Assembly: GCF_016862315.1 (NCBI RefSeq)
Contig: NZ_BOMS01000022.1
Span: 1-35,549 of the forward strand
DNA from: Actinoplanes palleronii
Lineage (GTDB): Bacteria; Actinomycetota; Actinomycetes; Mycobacteriales; Micromonosporaceae
Direction of reading: 5' to 3'
DNA: 35,549 bases
The position numbers and the translations under genes were made by a program. The notes beneath the pieces were generated by a model. That model was not told where the DNA came from and made no database searches. It worked only from the letters and a program-made list of their open reading frames with translations. Shown here piece by piece: positions 23,341-30,743 of this stretch. The first letter of the stretch is position 1, and every line of letters begins with the position of its first letter.

Positions 23341-24288
23341 TCAGGCTTTGGTCTTGAAGGTGCTCCGGTAGGACTGCGGGGTCGTGCTCAGCCGCTGACC
23401 GAAGTGATGCCGCAAGGTCTGTGCGCTGCCGAACCCCGCTTTCCCCGCGATCACGTCCACCCCCAGCTCGGTGTCCTCCAGCAGCCGCCGGGCGAGCAGC
23501 ACCCGCTGGCCGGTCAGCCAGTCGTGCGGGGTGGCCCCGGTCTCGGCCCGGAACCGGCGGGCGAACGTCCGCGGGGCCAGGTGCACCAGGGCGGCCATGG
23601 TCTCCACGGTGTGCTCCCGGTCGAGGGTCTCCAGCAGGTGGGTCAGCAGCGGCTGGAGGGTCTCGCAGGACACCGTCGGCATCGGCGTCTCGATGAACTG
23701 GGCCTGGCCGCCGTCCCGGTGCGGCGGGACGACCATCCGCCGGGCGATCTGCGCGGCCACCGCGGAGCCCTGCTCCTCGCGGATCAGGTGGAGGCCGCAG
23801 TCGATCGCGGCGGCGGTGCCGGCGCTGGTCAGCACGGTGCCGTCGGCGACGTAGAGGACGCCCGGGTCGACCTTCGCCGCGGGGAACCGGTCGGCGAGCC
23901 GGTCGGTGTGCCGCCAGTGTGTGGTGCAGCGGCGGTCGTCGAGCAGGCCGGCCTCGCCCAGGGCGAACGCGCCGGTGCACACGCTCATCACCCAGGCGCC
24001 GCGGTCGTGGGCGTGGCGCAGCACCTCGAGGATCTCGGGCGGCGCGTCCTGGATGTCGTTGGGGACGACGGCGACCAGGTCGGCGGTCCAGGCCGGGGTG
24101 AGGTCGTGGCTGGGCGTGATCGCGAAACCGGAGTGGGTCGGCACCGGGGCGCCGCCGACGCTGCAGACCGAGAACTCGTATCCGGGCAGGCCCTCCGGGG
24201 TGCGGTCGTAGCCGAACAGCTCACAGAGGACACCCAGCTCGAAGACCGCCACCTCCTGCATGGCGATCACGGCAACGCTGCGCAACAT
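23341..24288 (-). CDS. GlxA-family transcriptional regulator (DJ-1/PfpI plus AraC HTH)
   Basis: This 315-residue regulator has an N-terminal DJ-1/PfpI-like domain (about 5-185) with the nucleophile-elbow-like stretch WVMSVCTGAFALGEAGLL. The C-terminal AraC/XylS DNA-binding domain (about 215-310) has two helix-turn-helix units (METMAALVHLAPRTFARRF-like, then GVDVIAGKAGFGSAQTLRHH) and the TTPQSYR end. The DJ-1-like domain may sense a small ligand. The ATG at 24288 is preceded by a TACGGT -10 box at 6 bases, so it is probably leaderless. The inverted repeat at 24330-24343 could be its own operator. The NmrA-like neighbour is a likely target. Confidence 0.9.
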   Translation of the reverse strand: MLRSVAVIAMQEVAVFELGVLCELFGYDRTPEGLPGYEFSVCSVGGAPVPTHSGFAITPSHDLTPAWTADLVAVVPNDIQDAPPEILEVLRHAHDRGAWVMSVCTGAFALGEAGLLDDRRCTTHWRHTDRLADRFPAAKVDPGVLYVADGTVLTSAGTAAAIDCGLHLIREEQGSAVAAQIARRMVVPPHRDGGQAQFIETPMPTVSCETLQPLLTHLLETLDREHTVETMAALVHLAPRTFARRFRAETGATPHDWLTGQRVLLARRLLEDTELGVDVIAGKAGFGSAQTLRHHFGQRLSTTPQSYRSTFKTKA

Positions 24289-24294
24289 GCCGAC

Positions 24295-24300
24295 ACCGTA
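24295..24300 (-). promoter_or_regulatory. Leaderless -10 box of the GlxA-type regulator
   Basis: TACGGT on the minus strand ends 6 bases before the ATG at 24288. TTCAAG, 17 bases further upstream, is a possible -35 element. Confidence 0.5.
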
Positions 24301-24329
24301 CCGAAGGTTGGCAGTTTCTTGAAGATGTA

Positions 24330-24343
24330 TGGCATTACTGCCA
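24330..24343. promoter_or_regulatory. Inverted repeat TGGCA-N4-TGCCA, candidate operator
   Basis: TGGCATTACTGCCA lies between the divergent regulator and small membrane gene, about 42 bases upstream of the regulator start. A half-site TGGCAG is at 24309-24314. Autoregulation by the GlxA-type protein is inferred from position only. Confidence 0.4.
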
Positions 24344-24379
24344 CTGGTACGACACCGGTTTCGAGACGACGCTAGAGGC

Positions 24380-24502
24380 ATGGAAATCATCCTTCTTGCC
24401 TTCTTCGTCCTACTTTCGATAGCCTCCGCGGCCGGCCTCACCGCGGACAGCCGGGACAGCGCCGATCGGAAGCCCAGCGTCGACGGCCGCCGCGACTCGT
24501 GA
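24380..24502 (+). CDS. Possible 40-aa single-helix membrane peptide
   Basis: The frame encodes 40 residues: a hydrophobic N-terminal helix (MEIILLAFFVLLSIASAAG) followed by a charged tail (DSRDSADRKPSVDGRRDS). Length and shape suit a small membrane peptide. The ribosome-binding site is poor (GAGG too close to the ATG). It is divergent from the GlxA-type regulator and could share its operator. Chance remains a real alternative. Confidence 0.4.
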   Translation: MEIILLAFFVLLSIASAAGLTADSRDSADRKPSVDGRRDS

Positions 24503-24583
24503 CCGGTCCCCGGGAGAAGCCGCCGGACGATTTCCGCCCCCCGTGGGTGACGGTCGCCCGGCGGCATTTGGCACAGTGGACAG

Positions 24584-25759
24584 ATGCTGACCGACGTGGA
24601 CCTGCCCGCGCCCGGACTGCTCTGGACCCGCTGGGCCGCGCTGAGCGCCGCGATGACCGGCATCAGCCGTGGTGAGCGGTGGTCCATCGACGAGCGCGGC
24701 GCCCGGCGGGACGACCCGGAAACCGGCTGGGCCCGGTTCGCGCTGCTCGACGGCCGCCGCGCGGTGCTCTACGGCGCGCACCACGACCACCACGCCGCGG
24801 TCTCCACCGACCCGGCCGCCGACCCGCTCACCGGCGCGCCGGACTGGCTGCCCTGGGCCGAGCTGGCGCCGCTGGCCGAGAACGACGAGCTGGGTTTCGT
24901 GATCTGGCACGAGAACGGCCGCTGGTCCCGGGTGCGCTACCAGCCCCGGTACCACGACGGCATGGTCGAACTGCTCGCGCCGCTGCTCAGCGAGGAGCGC
25001 ATGGTCACCGCGCTGCACGCCGTCACGGGTCTGGCCGCCCGGCCCGGGCTGCGCGAGATCGCCGCCGACCTGTTGCACGCCGCGATCCGCGGTGAGGTCG
25101 ACGCCGGGCACCTCGACGCGCTGCTCGGCGACACCGCGGACATCGGGTCCGCGCTCGCCGCCGCGAACCGGGGCGGGATCACTCCGGGCACCCGGGCGCC
25201 GCGGATCGCGCCGGGGCAGCGCCCGCCGATGCGCCGGGTCCGGCGGCTCAGTCAGGGCGAGCACGACCGGCTGGTCTGGTCGGCCATGCGCGAGGCGACC
25301 GAGTTGCGCCGGCCCGCGCCACCGGACACCGACGAGCTCGGCGCGCTGGTCAGCTGGCTGCAGGAGCGCGCGCCGGCCGGTGACGGGCGGTGCTCGCTGC
25401 TGGCCTACGCGGACGCGACGAGCTTCAGCTCCCAGCCCGGCGAGCACCCACCGGCCGACCGGCCGGGCGAAGAGCGTTACGCGGCGTTCCGCCGTCTCAC
25501 CGAGCTGGTCCGCGCGCTGCGCCGGGCCGAATCCGATCCGCGTTACGGCCGCTGGTTCTACCTGCGGGTGGAGACCAGCGCCAACAAGTTCCGGATCGAG
25601 CGCTGCTACGACTCCTGGCCGTCCTGGTGGCCCGACGACGGCGTCTCCGGCCCCTGGCGCACGAATCTGCAGGAAGAGGTCGAGGCCCGCAACCCGCGCT
25701 GGCGTCCGACGTGGACACCGCTGCTGGACCCGGAGATCGCCTACCGCCCGACGTCGTGA
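24584..25759 (+). CDS. Uncharacterised 391-aa protein
   Basis: This cytoplasmic protein has no signal or membrane segment. The first 130 residues or so include a HHDHHAAV cluster and a Trp-rich region (APDWLPWAEL, FVIWHENGRWSRVRY). A proline/arginine-rich middle follows, and the last 80 residues (WFYLRVETSANKFRIERCYD, then SWPSWWPDDG and WRTNLQEEVEARNPRW) resemble the C-terminal part of some small immunity-like proteins, though the match is too weak to name. No ribosome-binding site is seen; a CACAGT box 6 bases upstream hints at leaderless transcription. Function unknown. Confidence 0.68.
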   Translation: MLTDVDLPAPGLLWTRWAALSAAMTGISRGERWSIDERGARRDDPETGWARFALLDGRRAVLYGAHHDHHAAVSTDPAADPLTGAPDWLPWAELAPLAENDELGFVIWHENGRWSRVRYQPRYHDGMVELLAPLLSEERMVTALHAVTGLAARPGLREIAADLLHAAIRGEVDAGHLDALLGDTADIGSALAAANRGGITPGTRAPRIAPGQRPPMRRVRRLSQGEHDRLVWSAMREATELRRPAPPDTDELGALVSWLQERAPAGDGRCSLLAYADATSFSSQPGEHPPADRPGEERYAAFRRLTELVRALRRAESDPRYGRWFYLRVETSANKFRIERCYDSWPSWWPDDGVSGPWRTNLQEEVEARNPRWRPTWTPLLDPEIAYRPTS

Positions 25760-25933
25760 GGCCGCGTCGCAAGACCGAAAAAGATCAAGGTCAAGATGTC
25801 GTGCGTCCGCTGGGGTGCGGACCGTCGCTCCCGCCGGGACCCCTGCGGGCTTCGCTGGCCGCTGGCGCGTCCAGAACGCGAAGCCCTCCGGGGCGACGTC
25901 CGTGGGCGGTTGCGGTCAGACCAAACCCCAAGC

Positions 25934-26166
25934 GTGTGAAGTTTCGGCGCGCACCGCACCACAACTTCACACACAATGCGGTTGACCCCGCAGCGTGGGG
26001 ACTTTCGGCGCGCACCGCACCACAACTTCACACACAACGCGGTCAACCCCGCAGCGTGGGGACTTTCGGCGCGTAGCGCACCACAACTTCACACGCAACG
26101 CGGTCGACCCCGCAGCGTGGGGACTTTCGGCGCGTGGCGCGCCACAACTTCACACGCGATGCGGTG
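25934..26166. repeat. Tandem array of four 61-bp repeats
   Basis: Units begin at 25934, 25995, 26056 and 26117, an exact 61-bp period. Each carries CTTTCGGCGCG-like and CACAACTTCACAC segments followed by ACCCCGCAGCGTGG, with few differences; the last unit is cut short. In unit 1, GTGTGAAGTT and AACTTCACAC form a perfect 10-bp hairpin. The period is not a multiple of three, so it is not coding. The array fills the space between two convergent genes and ends 4 bases from the stop of the GNAT gene. A 25-bp piece recurs at 35525-35549. In 25760-25933 I see only a 9-bp inverted repeat (GGGCTTCGC/GCGAAGCCC). Confidence 0.9.
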
Positions 26167-26170
26167 GGGG

Positions 26171-26731
26171 TCATGCGTGGTGGAGGGACTGCCAGCGGGG
26201 GCGGGTGAGGAAGGCCAGGCGGGCCTGTTTGTGGCCGAGGTCGATGGTGGGGCCGAGTTCGAAGCCCTGCCGTTCCATCCGGGTGATGGCCTTCTCGTTG
26301 CGGATGTCCGGCTCGACGATCAGGCGGCGCACGGCCGGGTCGAGGAACGCGAACTCGTGCAGCACGGGCATCACGACGCTGGTCAGGTGGGGCAGTTCCC
26401 GGTCGCCGGGCGAGAACATCAGGTGGACGCCGAAGTCGCCGCCCTGGACGTCGTAGCACTCGCTGACCGGGTCGTGCTCCGGCTGGTACGTCTGGAAGAT
26501 CCCGATCGGCTGCTCGTCGATGAGCATCAGGTACGCGTGGTGGCTGTCCAGGCCGGCCACGAACGCGTAGATCTCGCGCACCTGGTCGACGGTGTGGTCG
26601 GTCATGCCCCAGAACCGGTTGCGCGGCTGGACGACCCACGAGTGCACCAGCTCGGCGTGCACCACCGGGTCCAGCGGGATCAGGCTGAACTCGCCCAGCC
26701 CGGTGAGCTTGCGGGAAAAGACGGCAGTCAT
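26171..26731 (-). CDS. Stand-alone siderophore GNAT acyltransferase
   Basis: This 186-residue acyltransferase is of the kind that acylates N-hydroxylated diamines in hydroxamate siderophore synthesis (DesC/IucB/AlcB-like). The family marks are FSLIPLDPVVHAELVHSWV, a WGMTDHTVDQV segment, FQTYQPEHDPV, HLMFSP, and the CoA-site region VEPDIRNEKAITRMERQGFE. It resembles the N-terminal domain of the fused synthetase upstream, so the operon has two such transferases. The ATG overlaps the acylase stop (ATGA), with GAGGAA about 6 bases upstream. It is the last gene of the siderophore operon. Confidence 0.87.
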   Translation of the reverse strand: MTAVFSRKLTGLGEFSLIPLDPVVHAELVHSWVVQPRNRFWGMTDHTVDQVREIYAFVAGLDSHHAYLMLIDEQPIGIFQTYQPEHDPVSECYDVQGGDFGVHLMFSPGDRELPHLTSVVMPVLHEFAFLDPAVRRLIVEPDIRNEKAITRMERQGFELGPTIDLGHKQARLAFLTRPRWQSLHHA

Positions 26732-28530
26732 GACGATTCCTCTTCGAGGTGGAGACGGTCCCAGTCGGTGATCAGCGGGACCAGCTCGCCGTTCGCCCAC
26801 AGCGGCAGCTGGTCGAGGAAGTGCGGGGAGTCCGGCGCGTCGACGGCGCCGAACGGCACGACCCATCGGCTGCGCTGCCGGTCCGTGAGGTCCCACACGT
26901 ACCGGGCGACCGGGCCGCGCCAGCACAGGTCGCTGACGCCCGGGATGCTCGTGGTGTTGAGAACGCAGCCGTGCGAACCGCTGAGCTCGACCCGGGGCAG
27001 GTCGCAGTCCAGCCCGGGCAGGACGATCGGGTGCAGCAGATGCCGCGAGCCCCAGGTGCCCGAGGACAGTGTCGGGGCGAGATCGGAGACGGACAGGCCG
27101 AGACCGTCGAGGACCCCGTCGAGGGAGTGGCCGATCCGGCCGCGCGGGTCGGTCCACGGCGCGAAGACCGGGTCGTACCCGTGTTCGGTGAACAGCGGCC
27201 GCAACGCCGGATGATCGTGGAGGCTCCGGGCGGCCTCGGACCGCGCGGCTCCGCGCCGACCGGCCTCGACCGAGCCGGCCGGCATCGAGGTATCCATGTG
27301 GATCTGCTCGGGCGTGGCACCGGCCGAGAGCAGCTCGCGGATCCGCCGGGCCCGGCCGGGCGGGGAGAAGTCCGCGCCGTAGGCCAGGGTGTCCGGCCGC
27401 CGGTCGTTGGCGTTCACCGCGTCGGTCACCGCGGCCCGGAACGGCGGGACCCAGCCCGGCTGCCAGGCGTACCGCGGCTCCCAGGCAGGGACCGGGACCT
27501 GCTGGTTCCGGGCGTCGCGGATCGGCACCCGGCCCGCGGTGAGCTGCAGCACCGTTCCGCTGTTGTCGGCGACCAGGACGCTGTTGACCGGTTCGACCCA
27601 GCCGGCGAACGCGTCGGCCACGTCGTCGGCGGTCCGCGCGTGAAGCAACCCGAGCAGCGCGTCGAAGCCCAGGTCGGCCGCGACGCGGGCCGGTGTGCGC
27701 AGGCTCAGGTTCCCGTCGATCACGGGGCCCCGGGACGTTTCCACGACGTCGACCACGACCGGGTCGGCACCGCGTACAAAAATCGTCTCTTGATGGTGGT
27801 GGACCGGCTCCCAGCCGGCCGGGCCGCGGGCCTCGAGCCCGGCGGACGTCTCCCGGAATTGTTCCTGGTAGAGGTCCTGGTAGTCGGCCATAGCGTTGGT
27901 GATCGCCCAGGCCACGTCGCCGGCGTGCCCGAAGTGCTGCACGCCGGGCACGCCCGGGAAGGTCAGCCCGGCCACGTCGAACTCCGGGCAGGCGAGCCGG
28001 ATCTGCTGGTAGACGCCGGGCAGTTCGAGCAGCCGGTGCGGGTCGCCGGCGATCTCACCGGGCACCGCCCAGGCGTTGCTGCCGGACCCGCCGGGCCCCT
28101 CGACCGCGAACCACGCGGCGGCGTCCGGGCCGAGCGTGCGTTCGACGTGGGCGCGCCACATCTTGTTCGGGAACGTGCCGAACAGGATGTGCTGCACCTG
28201 GAAGACACCGAGCGACGACCACGGATGCCAGTCGACGCCGCCGGCCCGGACGCCGTCGGCGTAGGCGGTCAGCCAGCTCTTCGTGGCGTCGGCCAGCCGG
28301 GCGAAGCACCGCTGGGCGGTGTCGTCGAGCATGGCCCGCCGGGCGAACCGGTCCCAGTCCACCTCGGCGGCGCCCACGGTCGAGGCCAGCCGGCCTTCCG
28401 ACCGCAGGCGCTCGACGAGCAGCTGGCGACCCCGATCGGAAGCGGTCACCCGCCCCTGCAGGAACGCCAGCTCGTCGACCGAGCCGGCCCGCAGGTGCGG
28501 GATGCCGTAGTCGTCGCGGTAGACGCTCAT
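26728..28530 (-). CDS. Penicillin-acylase-family N-terminal nucleophile hydrolase
   Basis: This 600-residue amide hydrolase of the penicillin acylase/PvdQ superfamily is made as a precursor that cleaves itself before a Ser. The alpha-chain start is visible at once (VYRDDYGIPHLRA), and the self-cleavage site is Gly150-Ser151 in GGSGSNAWAVPG. Later motifs include WAITNAMADYQDLYQE and NRNQQVPV-like sequence, with a GSHGCVLNTTSIPG end region. It is shorter than the usual 700-800 residues and shows no signal peptide, unlike periplasmic PvdQ, so it may act in the cytoplasm. It starts 2 bases after the fused synthetase stop. Deacylation of a siderophore intermediate is a reasonable inference, not shown. 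Confidence 0.9.
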   Translation of the reverse strand: MSVYRDDYGIPHLRAGSVDELAFLQGRVTASDRGRQLLVERLRSEGRLASTVGAAEVDWDRFARRAMLDDTAQRCFARLADATKSWLTAYADGVRAGGVDWHPWSSLGVFQVQHILFGTFPNKMWRAHVERTLGPDAAAWFAVEGPGGSGSNAWAVPGEIAGDPHRLLELPGVYQQIRLACPEFDVAGLTFPGVPGVQHFGHAGDVAWAITNAMADYQDLYQEQFRETSAGLEARGPAGWEPVHHHQETIFVRGADPVVVDVVETSRGPVIDGNLSLRTPARVAADLGFDALLGLLHARTADDVADAFAGWVEPVNSVLVADNSGTVLQLTAGRVPIRDARNQQVPVPAWEPRYAWQPGWVPPFRAAVTDAVNANDRRPDTLAYGADFSPPGRARRIRELLSAGATPEQIHMDTSMPAGSVEAGRRGAARSEAARSLHDHPALRPLFTEHGYDPVFAPWTDPRGRIGHSLDGVLDGLGLSVSDLAPTLSSGTWGSRHLLHPIVLPGLDCDLPRVELSGSHGCVLNTTSIPGVSDLCWRGPVARYVWDLTDRQRSRWVVPFGAVDAPDSPHFLDQLPLWANGELVPLITDWDRLHLEEESS

Positions 28531-28532
28531 CC

Positions 28533-30743
28533 TCAGCCGGAGACCGCGATCGGGTTCGCCAGCTCACCCGCGAAGATCAGTGAGCTGGCCTGGTCGGTCA
28601 GGTCCACCATCTGCAGGGTGTTGCGCAGCTGGAGCCGGTTCAGGCAGGAGTGCGCGAAGGCCGGGCGGAGCAGGTCGAGGCGACCGGCCAGATCCGGGTG
28701 GTCCTTGGCGTGGCCGCGGACGCAGTCGCCGGCCAGGCCCCAGAACTCGCTCTCGGACAGCACCCCGTCGACCGCCAGGATCCCGGCGAGGTGCCGGAGG
28801 AACCCGTCGAAGACGTCGGTGAACAGCGCGAGTTCCTTGATCTCGTCGGAGACGTCGATCCGGATCCGCTCCACCTCGGCGGGCAGCGGCTGGTCGTTCA
28901 TCACCGCCACCTCCTCGCCGATGTCCTTCATGAACACCCGGCGCGGCACGTGGTTCTCGAACACCACGATCAGGTTCTCGCCGTGCGGCATGAAGGCCAG
29001 GTCGTGCTTCAGCAGGCAGTGCACGATCGGCCGCAGGTAGGCCCGGAAATACGCCGTGACCCACTCGGCCGGGCTGGCGCCGGAGGCCCGGATCAGCGCG
29101 GTGACCAGGGCGTAACCGTCCCGGTCGCGGTGCACCAGGCTGGCCATGGTGGCCAGCCGCTCGCCGTCGGCCAGCTGCGGCATCGGGCTCTCCCGCCAGA
29201 GGGCCGCAAGCATCTTGGTGTAGACGCTCGGCGTGCCGGTCCGGTGGTAGGCGTCGCCGGTGTAGCCGATCGCGGCCAGCTCGCGCAGCACGGAGAAACC
29301 GCAGTCCCGCAGCTCCTCGTCACCGTCCACGAGCGACTTGACCCACTCGTTGATCGGCGGCGTGGCCCGCATGTACTTCGGCGACAGCCCGCGCAGGAAG
29401 CCCATGTTCTGCACCGCGATCGCGGTCTTCACGTAGTGCCGGTCGGGGCGGTCGGTGTTGAAGAACGTCCGGATCGACTGCTGCGCACGGTAGCGGTCGT
29501 CGCCCTCGTCCAGCGGCACGATCGCCCGGCGGGCCACGTCCGCGGCGAACGTCACGGTGACCTTGTGCTCCCACTGCCAGGGGTGCACCGGCAGGTAGCG
29601 GTAGTCGTCCGGGTCCAGGCCGCGAGCTTTGAGGGTACGTTCATAGCGGTCCAACGTGTCCGCACCGAACTCGGCCAGGTAGTGCTCGCGCTCGTCACCG
29701 ATGGTCACGAACAGGCTGGCGTCCTTGCGGACCGCCACCCAGCGCAACCGCACCGGCTGCCCGGCCTCCGGCGCGTACGCCTCGTGGTCCTGGAGTCCGA
29801 AACCGATCCGCCCGTTGTTGGCCACGAAACCGGGGTGACCCTCGGTCATCGCGGCCTCGATGGTCTGGAAGTCCGCGTGCACGAGGTCGTCCGCGGTCTC
29901 CCGGCGGTGGGTGAACTTCCAGGCGCTGCCGGCCAGCGTCGCGGAGATCTCCTCGAGGTACGTGCCGAGCAGCTTCTCCGGGATCCCGAGGGTTTCGCGC
30001 AGCCCGGTGATGAAGTCGAGCGCGTCGAGCGGGCCGCCCTCGAGGGAGTCCGCGTCGACGACCCAGTGCTCCAGGGCGAACCGCCGGGCGGTGAAGGTCA
30101 GGTCACCGAAGCGGTAGCTGTCGCCTTCCTCATGGGTGGGCGTGATCAGGCGCTCGTGACTGAATTCGGCGATCGCCTTCGCGATCAGGCGGCGGTTGGC
30201 GAACTCCATCGCGGCGGGCTGCAGGTGGGGTGCGCTCATCGCGTACGCGGTGCGGGTGCAGAAGCTCAGCCGCCCCGTCTTGTCGTGCAGCGCGACGTCC
30301 TTCTCCACGACGAAACCGGCCTCGGCGTTCTTCCGCTGGATCGCGTCGTTGCGGACGTCCGGCTCGACCACGACACGGTCGATCCCGGGCTGGGCGAAAC
30401 AGAAGTCCAGCACCGCGCGCATCACCGCCGAGGTGATACCGGCGCGGTGCCGGGTCGGCGGCGCGACCAGCACGTGCATACCGAGGTCACCGGGGCGTAC
30501 GGCGTAGTGCGGTGCCAGCTCGCTGTGCGCGGGGTCGTACGTCTCGGCCAGGAACAGCGGGGTGCCGTCGTCGTCGAGGCCCAGCCACGCGTGGTGGTGC
30601 GGGTTGTCGGCGATCTTCTGGTACTCGTCGCGGACCCGCTCCGGGCCGGCGCCCTGCAGCCCCCAGTAGTGCGACCGGGGGTGGGTCACCCAGCAGTGCA
30701 GCAGTTCCAGGTCGCGGTCGAGGTCGAGCGGTACGAGGTTCAT
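28533..30743 (-). CDS. Fused GNAT acyltransferase-IucA/IucC siderophore synthetase (DesC-DesD type)
   Basis: This 736-residue protein joins two steps that are separate in Streptomyces. Residues 1-165 are a GNAT acyltransferase (WVTHPRSHYWGLQ, HVLVAPPTRHRAGI, VVEPDVRNDAIQRKNAEAGF) expected to acylate N-hydroxycadaverine. Residues 175-736 are a NIS synthetase that activates carboxylates with ATP and joins or closes the hydroxamate units (EGHPGFVANNGRIGFG at 301-316, PVHPWQWEH at 385-393, AVQNMGFLRGLSPKYM, and MPHGENLIVVFENH). The internal Met169 where a free DesD would start has no ribosome-binding site, which supports a true fusion. The ATG overlaps the stop of the hydroxylase gene. Confidence 0.93.
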   Translation of the reverse strand: MNLVPLDLDRDLELLHCWVTHPRSHYWGLQGAGPERVRDEYQKIADNPHHHAWLGLDDDGTPLFLAETYDPAHSELAPHYAVRPGDLGMHVLVAPPTRHRAGITSAVMRAVLDFCFAQPGIDRVVVEPDVRNDAIQRKNAEAGFVVEKDVALHDKTGRLSFCTRTAYAMSAPHLQPAAMEFANRRLIAKAIAEFSHERLITPTHEEGDSYRFGDLTFTARRFALEHWVVDADSLEGGPLDALDFITGLRETLGIPEKLLGTYLEEISATLAGSAWKFTHRRETADDLVHADFQTIEAAMTEGHPGFVANNGRIGFGLQDHEAYAPEAGQPVRLRWVAVRKDASLFVTIGDEREHYLAEFGADTLDRYERTLKARGLDPDDYRYLPVHPWQWEHKVTVTFAADVARRAIVPLDEGDDRYRAQQSIRTFFNTDRPDRHYVKTAIAVQNMGFLRGLSPKYMRATPPINEWVKSLVDGDEELRDCGFSVLRELAAIGYTGDAYHRTGTPSVYTKMLAALWRESPMPQLADGERLATMASLVHRDRDGYALVTALIRASGASPAEWVTAYFRAYLRPIVHCLLKHDLAFMPHGENLIVVFENHVPRRVFMKDIGEEVAVMNDQPLPAEVERIRIDVSDEIKELALFTDVFDGFLRHLAGILAVDGVLSESEFWGLAGDCVRGHAKDHPDLAGRLDLLRPAFAHSCLNRLQLRNTLQMVDLTDQASSLIFAGELANPIAVSG

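Noticed and set aside
25934..26166. CRISPR array
   Set aside because: The four 61-bp units are nearly identical throughout, with no variable spacers, and no cas genes are present.
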